Source of the DNA: Cupriavidus nantongensis
GTDB lineage: Bacteria > Pseudomonadota > Gammaproteobacteria > Burkholderiales > Burkholderiaceae
NCBI RefSeq assembly: GCF_001598055.1
Contig: NZ_CP014845.1
Location: forward strand, 1,054,001 to 1,118,000
Reading direction: 5' to 3'
Length of the DNA: 64,000 nucleotides
The notes beneath the pieces are model-generated. The model was not told the origin of the DNA and did not search any database. It saw only the letters and a list, made by a program, of their open reading frames with translations. The position numbers were made by a program, and so were the translations under genes. Positions 1 through 8,402 of the stretch are shown here, piece after piece. The number at the start of each line of letters is the position of its first letter. Position 1 is the first letter of the stretch.

Positions 1-1100
1 TGGTGCCGTGCTACAACGAAGAGAAGAACGGCGAGGAAACCCTGCTGGCGGCGCTGGCGCAGCGCTATCCGAACTTCGAGGTGATCGCCATCAACGACGG
101 CTCGCGCGACGGTACCGGCGCCTTGCTCGATGCGCTGGCGGCGCGCCATCCGCGCCTGCGCGTGGTGCACCTGGCACACAACCAGGGCAAGGCCATGGCG
201 CTGCGCATGGGCGCGCTGGCCGCACGCGGCGAATACCTGGTCTGCATCGACGGCGATGCCGCGCTCGACCCCGACGCCGCCGCCTACCTGGTCGCGCCGA
301 TGGTGGCCAACCCGCGCGTCGGCGCGGTCACGGGCAATCCGCGCATCCGCACCCGCTCGACGCTGGTGGGGCGGATCCAGGTAGGGGAGTTCTCGTCGAT
401 CATCGGCCTGATCAAGCGCACCCAGCGCGTCTACGGCCAGGTCTTCACCGTCTCGGGCGTGGTCGCCGCGTTCCGGCGCCGCGCGCTCGACCGCGTGGGC
501 TACTGGAGCCTGGACATGATCACCGAGGACATCGACATCAGCTGGAAGCTGCAGCGCGACCACTGGTCGATCTTCTACGAGCCGCGCGCGCTGTGCTGGA
601 TCCTGATGCCCGAGACCGTGCGCGGCCTGCTCAAGCAGCGCCTGCGCTGGGCCCAGGGCGGGGCCGAGGTGTTCATGAAGAACGTGCGCTCGATCTGGAT
701 CTGGCGCCACCGCCGGCTGTGGCCGCTGATGGCGGAGTATTGCCTGTCGGCGGGCTGGGCCTTCGCCTTCGCCATGTCGCTGATCCTGTGGGCGCTGGGA
801 CATTTCATCGAGCTGCCGGCCAATATCCGCATCCAGAAACTGATGCCGCCGGGCTTTACCGGCATGGTGCTCGCGGCCGTGTGCCTGCTGCAGTTCGGCC
901 TGAGCGTGCTGATCGACCGCCGCTACGAGCCGCGCCTGGGGCGCACGCTGTACTGGATCATCTGGTATCCGCTGGCGTACTGGATGGTCGGCATGCTGAC
1001 CACGCTGCTGGCCTTTCCCAAGGTCATGCTCAAGACCCGGCGCCAGCGCGCGCGCTGGACCAGCCCCGACCGGGGCATCCACACCATGAGGTCGTCATGA
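1..1100 (+). CDS. pgaC: PgaC-like poly-beta-1,6-N-acetylglucosamine synthase, 5' end cut by window
   Basis: Family 2 processive glycosyltransferase that polymerises UDP-GlcNAc into poly-beta-1,6-GlcNAc at the inner membrane. The gene enters the window already open; the reading frame begins with the codon at base 3, so the N-terminal membrane helices are missing. About 365 residues are visible. The GT2 catalytic signatures appear in order: INDGSRDG, the DGDA metal-binding Asp pair, TEDIDIS and the Q-x-x-R-W motif (QRLRW). Two to four hydrophobic helices follow in the last 140 residues. The stop codon overlaps the start of the next gene (ATGA), which fits the pgaC-pgaD pairing seen in Gram-negative biofilm operons. 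Cellulose synthase-like or NodC-like activity is less likely because of the pgaD neighbour. Confidence 0.9.
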   Translation, partial: VPCYNEEKNGEETLLAALAQRYPNFEVIAINDGSRDGTGALLDALAARHPRLRVVHLAHNQGKAMALRMGALAARGEYLVCIDGDAALDPDAAAYLVAPMVANPRVGAVTGNPRIRTRSTLVGRIQVGEFSSIIGLIKRTQRVYGQVFTVSGVVAAFRRRALDRVGYWSLDMITEDIDISWKLQRDHWSIFYEPRALCWILMPETVRGLLKQRLRWAQGGAEVFMKNVRSIWIWRHRRLWPLMAEYCLSAGWAFAFAMSLILWALGHFIELPANIRIQKLMPPGFTGMVLAAVCLLQFGLSVLIDRRYEPRLGRTLYWIIWYPLAYWMVGMLTTLLAFPKVMLKTRRQRARWTSPDRGIHTMRSS

Positions 1101-1534
1101 AACCCGAAAGCATGATCATCCGTACCCGCGGCTCGCGCCTGCGCTGGCTGTTCGACGCCGTGCTCACGGCGCTGGCCTGGGCCGGCTTCTTCTACCTCGG
1201 CGCGAGCGGCATCCGCGCCATCCTGGAGGAAGCGTCCGCCGGCCCCGGCGTACCGTTCTGGGCCGCGCTGCTGCCTACCATGGGCACGCTGACGGTCTAC
1301 GTGTTGGTGGGGTTGTTCAACGGCATCGTGCTGCTGTCATGGGCGCTCTACAACCAGTACCGCTTCGCCGGCCTGGACCGCCGCAAGCCGCTGCCAGCGC
1401 TGCGCATCGACGAGCTGGCGCGCAGCTTCGGCCTGCCGGGGGGGCGCGTGCGGGCGCTGCAGCTGGCCAAGGTGGCGGTGGTGGACCATACGCATGACGG
1501 GGAGGTGGCGGAGGTGAGGGCGGTGGTGTCGTGA
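1097..1534 (+). CDS. pgaD: PgaD-like biofilm exopolysaccharide auxiliary membrane protein
   Basis: Small protein of 145 residues translated from an ATG that overlaps the stop of the upstream glycosyltransferase by four bases. It has two strong hydrophobic segments, roughly residues 18-38 and 60-88, followed by a short cytoplasmic tail. This is the PgaD pattern: a two-helix partner needed with PgaC for poly-GlcNAc synthesis, which together bind c-di-GMP in E. coli. Sequence conservation in this family is low, so the call rests on position, size and topology. A convergent gene starts its 3' end 70 bases downstream. Confidence 0.8.
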   Translation: MKPESMIIRTRGSRLRWLFDAVLTALAWAGFFYLGASGIRAILEEASAGPGVPFWAALLPTMGTLTVYVLVGLFNGIVLLSWALYNQYRFAGLDRRKPLPALRIDELARSFGLPGGRVRALQLAKVAVVDHTHDGEVAEVRAVVS

Positions 1535-1604
1535 CCTGCCCAAGGCATCGTAGTCCTTTGCTTCTTACTGGCTGATGCCTCCCGGCCCTCCCTGGACAAT
1601 AAAA

Positions 1605-3080
1605 TCAGCGCGACCGGGACAAGTCCGCAACCAGCGACTCCGCGGACTGTATGCCAGACAGCATTGCCGAAGGCACGCCATAGCCCGGGAACGTCGTTTG
1701 TCCGCCCAGGTATAGTCCGCTGACCGGTGTCCGATGCGGCAGGAACCGGTGGGGTGGAGAACCCGGGGCAATTCCATACAGCGCACCTTCATACAAGTGT
1801 CGTTCCCGGGCAAAGCCCTGCGGATCGAGCACGCGGGTCGTTTCGATGGTTATGCCGGGGACCCGCTTCTGCAACGCGTCCAGGTATCTCTCCAGTGCCG
1901 AATCCGTCCATGCCGGATTCCACTCTGATACCGAGCGAATATCGCTGGCGGGCGCGTACAGCTCGATGATATGCCTGCCCGCGGGTGCCAGTTCCGGCAG
2001 AACTCGCGTAGGCTGCGTGTACGAAATCCATTGCGGGACGTTGGGTTTCAGAACGTGCAGGCCGCCTTGTTGTTCCATCGCCGGCACATGGTTGACGATG
2101 AACGCGTCGGCTGCCGCGGCACCGGAATATCCGATCTGGATGGAGATGGCCCGGTGCGACAACGGCGCCTTGTTTGCCTTTGCGGCCAGGCTTCGCGGGA
2201 CGTCAGCGGCTCGCAGCAGGTTCTTCACGACACCCAATCCCGAACACGTCGCGATGACGTGCGAGGCCGGGAGGTGTTCTCCGTCGGTCAGCACAACGCC
2301 ATGCACCCCACCGTCGCTGACGACGATTTCCTTGACCCTCGTACCGAAGCGCACCGAGACGGATTGACTCTGCAGGGCTCGCAGCAGCGCATCGCTAATG
2401 GCGCCCATGCCGCCGCGCGGCAGGTGAAAGCCTTCCTCCAGCAAAGCCAGCAAGCCGATGATCTGTGTCGCGGGGAGCCGGTCGGGTGCGAGCCCCGTGT
2501 AGAGCAACGTGGACGCGACAGCAGCCTGCAGATCCCCGTCCGGAAAATAGGACGCGATCAGGCCGCTTACGTGCCCGCCCATTCGCGGCAGGTGCCTCCA
2601 GAGTTTGCCGATCGTACGTAGCAGCGACGGTTCTTCCGGAAGCACGTCGCGAACCAGGGTTGCGTATACCGGACGCCAATCGTCCCGTAGCCTGGCCAGC
2701 CCGTCTCGCAGCACCTGCGTCCGGCGGTGGTGGTCGGCGCCGTCCACGTACGAGCGCTCCGCGGTTGAAAGGTGCACGGCGGTGCCATTGTCCAGGAAAG
2801 TCGCGTGGGGCTTTGCGATGCAGGCGAGTTGGACTTCGTCATCGAAGCTCAGGCCCACGCGCCCGAAGGCGGCACGAAGCAATGAGGGCACGGCCACGTA
2901 GACCGCGCCATTGTTGAAGGTATATCCGTCGGACACCTCGGTCGAACAGCATCCGCCCGCGCTCCGCTGCGCCTCCACAACCATCACCGGGATGCCACGA
3001 CGAGACAGCGAAAGCGCGGCGGCCAGTCCTGCCAGCCCGGCCCCGATGACTATCGTGGGAGATTCTTTCGTTGCACGCAT
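1605..3080 (-). CDS. FAD-dependent oxidoreductase of the phytoene desaturase (CrtI) superfamily
   Basis: 491-residue protein starting at an ATG with a GAGG ribosome site upstream. The N-terminus carries a Rossmann dinucleotide fold (VIGAGLAGLAAALSLSRRG, about residues 11-29) followed by the VVEAQRSAGG segment typical of CrtI-like and amine-oxidase-like flavoproteins. Near the C-terminus YLGGQTTFPGYGVPSAMLSG resembles the conserved FAD-contacting end of carotenoid desaturases and isomerases. No carotenoid genes (crtB, crtE) are near, so the substrate is unknown. It is transcribed divergently from a TetR regulator with an inverted repeat between them, so control by that regulator is the likely arrangement. 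Confidence 0.75.
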   Translation of the reverse strand: MRATKESPTIVIGAGLAGLAAALSLSRRGIPVMVVEAQRSAGGCCSTEVSDGYTFNNGAVYVAVPSLLRAAFGRVGLSFDDEVQLACIAKPHATFLDNGTAVHLSTAERSYVDGADHHRRTQVLRDGLARLRDDWRPVYATLVRDVLPEEPSLLRTIGKLWRHLPRMGGHVSGLIASYFPDGDLQAAVASTLLYTGLAPDRLPATQIIGLLALLEEGFHLPRGGMGAISDALLRALQSQSVSVRFGTRVKEIVVSDGGVHGVVLTDGEHLPASHVIATCSGLGVVKNLLRAADVPRSLAAKANKAPLSHRAISIQIGYSGAAAADAFIVNHVPAMEQQGGLHVLKPNVPQWISYTQPTRVLPELAPAGRHIIELYAPASDIRSVSEWNPAWTDSALERYLDALQKRVPGITIETTRVLDPQGFARERHLYEGALYGIAPGSPPHRFLPHRTPVSGLYLGGQTTFPGYGVPSAMLSGIQSAESLVADLSRSR

Positions 3081-3100
3081 CGGCGGCTTTCCCTCGTGAT

Positions 3101-3134
3101 ATTGGACAATGTACAATACTAGACAATGTCCAAT
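3101..3134. promoter_or_regulatory. Candidate TetR operator between divergent genes
   Basis: The 69-base gap between the oxidoreductase and the TetR gene contains a perfect 8-base inverted repeat, ATTGGACA (3101-3108) and TGTCCAAT (3127-3134), 18 bases apart. Both strands offer a TTGGAC-like -35 inside the arms, and TACAAT lies at 3112-3117. The region is clearly AT-richer than its surroundings. A TetR dimer bound here would cover both promoters. The assignment is inference from position and symmetry. Confidence 0.5.
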
Positions 3135-3149
3135 TGAGCCGCAACTGCC

Positions 3150-3800
3150 ATGAGCGAAGACGATCGGATGGCCCGTAAAAGGAAGCAGACGCGTGACCGC
3201 ATCGCGGCCACCGCGCACGCGTTATTCGAACGCGACGGATACGAAGCGGTCACGATGGAACAGATCGCGGCAGAGGCGGATGTTGCAAGAGGCACGCTCT
3301 ACAACCACTTCCCCGTCAAAGAGGCGGTGCTGGTGCACTGGATGCACAACCAACTCCAGGAAGACCTGCAAGCGGCGGTGGGGGATTACGTTCTGAGCCG
3401 GGAGACCTTCGTCGCACGCGTGGCAACGCTGTGGCATGGATCGGCCAGCTGGTGGGAACACCACCGCCAGTATGCGGCGCCATATATCCGCTTCCGCTTC
3501 CAGCAAGTGCGTGATGGCATGGAGCAGCAGACCAGTTCGGACATGCTTTCCTTGTATGTTCAGCTCATCGAACAGGCACAACAGGCCGCAGAGATCCGGT
3601 CTGATGCGGCGGCCGAGCGCCTGGCGCACTATCTGCATTTCCTGTACCTTGGCGCCGTCATGACCTGGTTAAGCGACGCGGACGTGGGCCTGGAAGACGA
3701 GCTTGGCAAGGCGCTGGACTTCTTCATGCAGGGAGCCGCCCAGACTGATGACACCGCGCCCGGTACCAGGCGCCATGCAGCGCGATCGCGAAGGCGATAA
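3150..3800 (+). CDS. TetR/AcrR family transcriptional regulator
   Basis: 216-residue one-component repressor. Residues about 12-58 form the TetR helix-turn-helix (RIAATAHALFERDGYEAVTM, then EQIAAEADVARGTLYNHF), with the ARGTLYNHF recognition-helix signature. The remainder is an all-helical ligand-binding and dimer domain. An alternative start is the Met at residue 7 (base 3168). It is divergent from the FAD oxidoreductase and shares a palindrome with it, which suggests autorepression and control of that gene. The ligand cannot be read from the sequence. Confidence 0.88.
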   Translation: MSEDDRMARKRKQTRDRIAATAHALFERDGYEAVTMEQIAAEADVARGTLYNHFPVKEAVLVHWMHNQLQEDLQAAVGDYVLSRETFVARVATLWHGSASWWEHHRQYAAPYIRFRFQQVRDGMEQQTSSDMLSLYVQLIEQAQQAAEIRSDAAAERLAHYLHFLYLGAVMTWLSDADVGLEDELGKALDFFMQGAAQTDDTAPGTRRHAARSRRR

Positions 3801-3865
3801 ACGTTCAGCACAACACTCGGCGCTTTTGAGTTGGGCTTCCATGCGTATCGATTTTAGGAAACTGA

Positions 3866-4384
3866 ATGACCGCGATTGATGCGCTCCTGATCAGGAGCGA
3901 GCGTCCGGACGACGCACAGGCAATTACCCAGGTGACACAGGCCGCGTTCGCAGTCGCCACCCACTCCAGTGGCACGGAACAGCTGATCGTCACGGCCCTG
4001 AGGGCGGCCGGACAGTTGGAGATCTCGCTTGTCGCGGAACTGTCCGGCAACGTGGTCGGCCATGTCGCCATTTCCCCGGTCGAAATCTCGGACGGAAGTG
4101 CGCGATGGTACGGACTGGGTCCGGTATCGGTGCTGCCTGCTCATCAAGGCATCGGGGTGGGGTCGCAGCTCATCCGTGCGGCCCTGGATCGCCTGAAGCA
4201 GTCCGGCGCGCAAGGCTGCGTGGTACTGGGGGAACCGGCCTACTATTCCCGCTTTGGATTCGCGGCGCAGCCGTCGCTCGTACTGCCCGGGGTTCCGGCA
4301 GAGTACTTTCAAGCCATTGCGTTCGGCCCGCACGTGCCCTCGGGTGTGGTCAAGTATCACGAGTCATTCGAGGTAAAAAGCTAG
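3866..4384 (+). CDS. GNAT family N-acetyltransferase (YhbS-like)
   Basis: 172-residue single-domain acetyltransferase. The acetyl-CoA site is visible as LGPVSVLPAHQGIGVGSQLI (about residues 84-103), a variant of Q/RxxGxG/A, followed by the VVLGEPAYYSRFGF segment characteristic of the YhbS subgroup. The start is fixed by a TAGGAA ribosome site nine bases upstream. It runs convergently with the Fic gene. The acceptor substrate is unknown. Confidence 0.85.
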   Translation: MTAIDALLIRSERPDDAQAITQVTQAAFAVATHSSGTEQLIVTALRAAGQLEISLVAELSGNVVGHVAISPVEISDGSARWYGLGPVSVLPAHQGIGVGSQLIRAALDRLKQSGAQGCVVLGEPAYYSRFGFAAQPSLVLPGVPAEYFQAIAFGPHVPSGVVKYHESFEVKS

Positions 4385-4421
4385 ATCCGGACCAGGATTG
4401 GGGCACGAGCACCGCCGCGCG

Positions 4422-5945
4422 TCAGCGGCTGCCGTAACGCTCCAGGTATTCCGCGAACTCGTCGCGCACCACCGTTTCGATGCGCGCGAGCTCGCTGTCG
4501 GTAATGTCCTCGAACAGCTTGCGCTTGCGCCGCGACAGCTCGCCGTGGTTCTGCACGATCAGGTCGATCAGGTTCGACAGCCGCGACTGGCGCAGGTCGA
4601 GCCAGCTTTCGAGCCGGGTCACGCTGGCGTCGTACGCGCGCAGGTACTGGATTTCCTGCGCCAGGTCCTGCTCGACGCATTGCTCGATGCACTCGAACAC
4701 GAATTCGCACAGCGCGGTGGCGTCGAACGACGCATAGAGCCAGTAAGGCTGCGGCGACTTGATCAGGATGGTGTCGCTGTCCGCATCCAGCGCGTAATTG
4801 AGCAGCGCCGTGCGCGGCGCGGAATAGGCCTTGAGCAGGCCGGCGTAGACGTCGAGCTGCTTGAGCATGCGCGCCGACACCGGCAGCACCACGCCCTCGG
4901 GCGTGACGCCGGCCTGGCGCAGCAGATGGTGGATCAGGAACCGGTGCAGGCGGCCGTTGCCGTCATAGAACGGGTGCGCAAAGACAAAACCGAACGACAC
5001 GCACGCCGCCACCACGATCGGGTTTGCCGCGTGGGAATCGACCAGTGCCGCGACCGCGGCAATGCCGTCCATCATCGCGCCCAGCTGCGCCGGTGGCGGC
5101 GGGATATAGTCCGCGATATTGCGCAGCCGCCCGCCGCGCGACAGCCAGTTCTGCTGGTCGCGGAAGCTGTATTCGGCGCGCAGGCCCGAGATGATCTCGT
5201 TCTGCCATTCGCACAGCTGCGCTTCGGTCAGCGGCACGCGCTGGCCGGCATACTCCAGCAGCCGCCGGAACTTGGCGACGCGCTGGTTATCGGGAATCTC
5301 ATGCTCGATCGAATAGGTCGAGCGGGTTTCGGCGAGGTAGAGATAATCCACCGCGCGCGCCAGCAACTCCGGCTCAAGGCGCCGGATGGCATTGCCCACC
5401 CGGCCGGGCAGGTCGGCGGCGATCCACCGCGCCAGCTTCTCGGTACGGCGCACCACCGGGCAGAATGCCGCCGGCCCGAGGTGATTGTTCTGGATGCCGA
5501 ACTGCAGGTCCGGCGTCGACGGGCCGGTCACGTATTCCGCCTCATCCAGCGCCAGCACCCGCGGCGCTCCCGCCGGCAGCTTGTAATCGAACTGCGCCCC
5601 GGCCAGCCATTTGGCATAGAAAGCGCTCAGCCGGGCATAGCGCGAGGTGGGCGTGGCCGCCAGCCAGGCGCGCACGTCCTGCACCGCCTGCGGCTGCTCG
5701 AACAGTGCCGCCAGCACGGTCAGGTCGAGCTGCTCTTTCTTCAGCGCAAAGGTGAGGTGGTCCACCGTGGTGTCGCCGCCGCGATAGCGGTTGCGGGGGT
5801 AGACCGTGCGCGTGGTGCCGTCCGGGCCGGTATGGGTGCTGAGCACGCCGGTCTTGTCGCCAAGCGCCGAGGTGCAGCGCAACGGCGGCACGCGCAAGCC
5901 GAACTGGCGGATCAGGGCGTCGTAGCCTAGTGGTGCATGAGCCAT
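4422..5945 (-). CDS. Fic family protein (probable AMPylase)
   Basis: About 507 residues. The central Fic core motif HPFYDGNGRLHR matches HPFx(D/E)GNGRxxR, with the catalytic His and the ATP-phosphate-binding GNGR present, so nucleotidyl transfer to a Ser, Thr or Tyr hydroxyl is expected. The C-terminal third is helical and could be a winged-helix or target-binding part. The start at MAHAPLGYDAL is chosen because this segment resembles the usual N-terminus of large Fic proteins. In-frame ATGs at 5990 and 6011 are possible, and none has a good ribosome site. No antitoxin gene is adjacent. Confidence 0.8.
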   Translation of the reverse strand: MAHAPLGYDALIRQFGLRVPPLRCTSALGDKTGVLSTHTGPDGTTRTVYPRNRYRGGDTTVDHLTFALKKEQLDLTVLAALFEQPQAVQDVRAWLAATPTSRYARLSAFYAKWLAGAQFDYKLPAGAPRVLALDEAEYVTGPSTPDLQFGIQNNHLGPAAFCPVVRRTEKLARWIAADLPGRVGNAIRRLEPELLARAVDYLYLAETRSTYSIEHEIPDNQRVAKFRRLLEYAGQRVPLTEAQLCEWQNEIISGLRAEYSFRDQQNWLSRGGRLRNIADYIPPPPAQLGAMMDGIAAVAALVDSHAANPIVVAACVSFGFVFAHPFYDGNGRLHRFLIHHLLRQAGVTPEGVVLPVSARMLKQLDVYAGLLKAYSAPRTALLNYALDADSDTILIKSPQPYWLYASFDATALCEFVFECIEQCVEQDLAQEIQYLRAYDASVTRLESWLDLRQSRLSNLIDLIVQNHGELSRRKRKLFEDITDSELARIETVVRDEFAEYLERYGSR

Positions 5946-6216
5946 GCGGAGGTCGGTGAAACATGGGCTGATGCCCGCGGAGCTTACCATAGCTTCTACC
6001 GGACTTACCAAAACATCTACTCATCGCCAGATTCTTATCAATTCCATCTATGATGGCCGGCCGCAGCGGGGCAGGCCGGACCAGCCGGCGCGCCGGCCTT
6101 CCAGGCGCTCTACTGCGCTTGCTGTTTGATCTATTTCAGGCCCAGGCGATGACGTCTTCGTCTACATGGGTCAGCCAGCTCCGCCAACCGCCGCGGTTTT
6201 TAAATGGCGGCTGAAA

Positions 6217-6232
6217 ATGACAGCCCTGTCAT
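6217..6232. promoter_or_regulatory. Distal copy of a 16-bp palindrome (ATGACA-N4-TGTCAT)
   Basis: ATGACA, four bases, TGTCAT: a perfect 6-4-6 inverted repeat matching the three tandem sites at 6501-6550 about 280 bases downstream. A remote identical half-site pair is compatible with looping by the same regulator. The regulator is not identified. Confidence 0.4.
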
Positions 6233-6335
6233 AATCCAGGCGTATTGCCACATAAATCGAAGGCACCGCCGAAAGACCAGCTCAGGGTTTTCTCTGAGTT
6301 TGCCAATTAATCGGCTAGAAACCCATTTCCGCTAT

Positions 6336-6363
6336 TTGACCAGCTCCATTTATCGCCTATAAC
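6336..6363 (+). promoter_or_regulatory. Strong sigma70-type promoter
   Basis: TTGACC at 6336-6341, a 16-base spacer, then TATAAC at 6358-6363. Each hexamer matches five of six consensus positions. It lies in a gene-free, AT-richer stretch and points at the terminator that ends at 6436. Transcription would start near 6370. Confidence 0.55.
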
Positions 6364-6369
6364 TGCAAC

Positions 6370-6436
6370 TACATGTTGCGGCCGATGTCACGCACCATGC
6401 CTCAGCCCGCCAGGTTCGCCTGCGGGCATTTTTTTA
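6370..6436 (+). ncRNA. Candidate small RNA of about 65-70 nt
   Basis: A near-consensus sigma70 promoter (6336-6363) is followed 40 bases later by a Rho-independent terminator (6405-6436) with no coding gene between or upstream on this strand. The predicted transcript has a possible 5' stem (GCAAC/GTTGC around 6365-6379, partly lost if transcription begins at 6370), a single-stranded linker, and the terminator hairpin with a U run, which is the layout of Hfq-type sRNAs. No known family is recognised. This is inference from signals only. Confidence 0.45.
6405..6436 (+). terminator. Rho-independent terminator
   Basis: GC-rich stem GCCCGC-CAGG / CCTG-CGGGC with a TTCG loop and one bulged base, followed by A and seven T residues. 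It has no upstream protein gene on the + strand, which is why the sRNA is proposed. The genes to its left run on the other strand. Confidence 0.75.
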
Positions 6437-6500
6437 TATGTTGGCAGGAAATTAATCCGGGCCATTCAGCCAGAATCCGCCGTGGTGGCGGGAGATAATC

Positions 6501-6550
6501 ATGACAATTCTGTCATGATGACGCGGCTGTCATCATGACAATGTTGTAAT
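6501..6550. promoter_or_regulatory. Tandem array of three 16-bp palindromes upstream of the MFS gene
   Basis: Three consecutive sites of form ATGACA-N4-TGTCAT start at 6501, 6518 and 6535, each separated by a single base (17-base period). Site 1 is perfect, site 2 has ATGACG in its left arm, and site 3 has TGTAAT in its right arm. Read in the other phase, the same bases give TGTCAT-N-ATGACA palindromes at 6511-6523 and 6528-6540. The array is about 440 bases before the MFS start. The 5-4-5 spacing of TGACA half-sites resembles CRP/FNR-type or GntR-type dimer sites, but the binding protein is unknown. Confidence 0.55.
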
Positions 6551-6896
6551 GATAATGCGCCATTGTGATTGCGGCGGATTCAACAGAAATACTCATCGAT
6601 GCCGCAGCTTGCACCGGAGTTCCGCGCCAGACAATGGTTTCAGCCCTCCATCCGGCCTCGCGGCCAGGTTTTGCATACAGCTTCCGATGCGGTTTTCTCG
6701 TGAATATCGGGTGCCCAGCCATGGCCCGCATTAATTCAGTGAAAACCCTGCCCCGGCTTTCGCTTGACTTCGTTGATATATCACATACTGTGTATCCCAT
6801 CGCCGCTCCTAAGTTTGAGAGAGAGGTGAGGGCGGAGACCTCAGGTCGCGTCGTGATAAGAGGCAAACAAATGCCAATGACATTAGGAGACATGAA

Positions 6897-6998
6897 ATGC
6901 CAGCAGCCACCCCTAAGCTGAGGCGCAGCGCGACCGTATATTCCTCCGCCCTGTCGCGAGTTAATGGCCAATCTATTCAAGGAGCGCGCAATGAGTAA
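6897..6998 (+). CDS. Candidate 33-residue small ORF coupled to the MFS gene
   Basis: ATG at 6897 preceded by AGGAG at 6885-6889 with seven-base spacing. The frame runs 33 codons (begins MPAATPKLRRSATVYS) and its TAA lies inside the first codons of the MFS gene, so ribosomes would terminate eight bases past the MFS start. The arrangement suggests a leader peptide or a translational-coupling ORF. There is no recognisable family and coding potential of so short an ORF is uncertain. Confidence 0.35.
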   Translation: MPAATPKLRRSATVYSSALSRVNGQSIQGARNE

Positions 6999-8310
6999 TC
7001 CATCGGCAATGGGGATGGGCGTCAATCAGGTCCCCGAAGGCACTCGCTGGATCCAGCTGATCGTGGGGGTGATCTGCATGATCGCCACCGCCAACATCCA
7101 GTACGCATGGACCCTGTTCGTGCCGGAGATCCAGGACACCTACGGCTGGTCCCGCGCCAGCATCCAGGTCGCATTTACCGTGTTCGTGCTGGTGCAGACC
7201 TGGCTGGCACCGATCGAAGGCTACTTTATCGACAAGTTCGGGCCACGCATGATGGTGGCGTTCGGCGCGGTGTTTATCGGCGCGGCCTGGTGCATCAACT
7301 CGCAGGCGACCACGCTGATGGGCTTCTACGTCGGCGCGGCGGTGGGCGGGCTGGGCGTAGGCTCGATCTACGCCACCTGCATCAACAACGCCCTCAAGTG
7401 GTTCCCGGACCGCCGCGGCCTGGCCGTGGGCCTGACCGCGGGCGGCTACGGCGCGGGCTCGGCGGCGACCATCCTGCCGATCGCGGCGATGATCGAGTCG
7501 CAGGGCTTCCAGCACACCTTCCTGTTCTTCGGCCTGCTGCAGGGCTCGCTCGCCTTCGTCGCGGCGTGGTTCCTGCGTTCGCCGAAGTCGCATGAAGTCC
7601 GGGCCTCGGCCAAGCTGGTCCAGGCCACCCGCGACTACACGCTCAAGGAAGCGCTGTGCACCAAGCTGTTCTGGCTGATGCTGCTGATGTTCGTGCTGGT
7701 CGTCACCGGCGGCATGATGGCCGTGGCGCAGCTCGGCGTGATCGCCAAGGACCTCGGCGTGAAGGAGTTCCAGGTCGACCTGCACTTCTTCGTGATGGCC
7801 GCGCTGCCGCTGGCGCTGATGCTGGACCGGATCATGAACGGGATCTCGCGTCCGCTGTTCGGCTGGATCTCGGACAACATCGGCCGCGAAAAGACCATGG
7901 TGATCGCCTTTACGCTGGAAGGGCTGGGCATCATCGCGCTGGGCTACTTCGGCAGCAACCCGTACGCGTTCCTGATCCTGTCCGGGGTGGTGTTCCTGGC
8001 CTGGGGCGAGGTCTACTCCTTGTTCTCGGCGCTCGCCGGCGATGCCTTCGGCACCAAGCACATCGGCAAGATCTACGGCGTGCTCTACACCGCCAAGGGT
8101 ATCGGCGCACTGTTCGTGCCGATCGGCAACCTGATGATGGAAGCGACCGGCACCTGGTCCACCGTGCTCTACACGGTCGCCGCAATGGACCTGACCGCGG
8201 CCTTCCTGGCGATCATGGTGCTGCGGCCGGTGCTGAAGAGCCACGTCGCCACCGCCCGGAGCCTGTTCTCGAAAGAGACCGCGGCAGCCGGAACGCAGGT
8301 ACCTGCCTGA
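6991..8310 (+). CDS. MFS transporter, OxlT-like (oxalate/formate antiporter family)
   Basis: 439-residue major facilitator with twelve predicted helices. The start is placed at MSNPSAMGMG because AAGGAG lies six bases before it; an in-frame ATG 27 bases earlier lacks a ribosome site. The N-terminal half reads NIQYAWTLFVPEI, and GWSRASIQVAFTVFVLVQTW follows. This is the hallmark of the OxlT/oxalate-formate antiporter subgroup, which exchanges small carboxylates. A polar central loop joins the two six-helix halves. It is monocistronic: a strong terminator follows 50 bases after the stop and a palindrome array lies upstream. The substrate is probably a mono- or dicarboxylate but is not proven. 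Confidence 0.85.
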   Translation: MSNPSAMGMGVNQVPEGTRWIQLIVGVICMIATANIQYAWTLFVPEIQDTYGWSRASIQVAFTVFVLVQTWLAPIEGYFIDKFGPRMMVAFGAVFIGAAWCINSQATTLMGFYVGAAVGGLGVGSIYATCINNALKWFPDRRGLAVGLTAGGYGAGSAATILPIAAMIESQGFQHTFLFFGLLQGSLAFVAAWFLRSPKSHEVRASAKLVQATRDYTLKEALCTKLFWLMLLMFVLVVTGGMMAVAQLGVIAKDLGVKEFQVDLHFFVMAALPLALMLDRIMNGISRPLFGWISDNIGREKTMVIAFTLEGLGIIALGYFGSNPYAFLILSGVVFLAWGEVYSLFSALAGDAFGTKHIGKIYGVLYTAKGIGALFVPIGNLMMEATGTWSTVLYTVAAMDLTAAFLAIMVLRPVLKSHVATARSLFSKETAAAGTQVPA

Positions 8311-8359
8311 GCGGCAATACCGCAGCGGCGCCAGATACAGGCGTAGCGCGGCAGAAAGG

Positions 8360-8389
8360 GCGGGCTTCTTCGGAAGCCCGCTTTTTTTT
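8360..8389 (+). terminator. Rho-independent terminator of the MFS gene
   Basis: Perfect nine-base stem GCGGGCTTC / GAAGCCCGC (8360-8368, 8373-8381) with a TTCG tetraloop and eight T residues. It ends the MFS transcription unit. Confidence 0.92.
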
Positions 8390-8402
8390 GTAGGGGTATC
8401 GC

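Noticed and set aside
6513..7025. A 170-codon minus-strand frame across the region upstream of the MFS gene
   Set aside because: It runs through the palindrome array and the MFS start, has no ribosome site and shows no protein motif.
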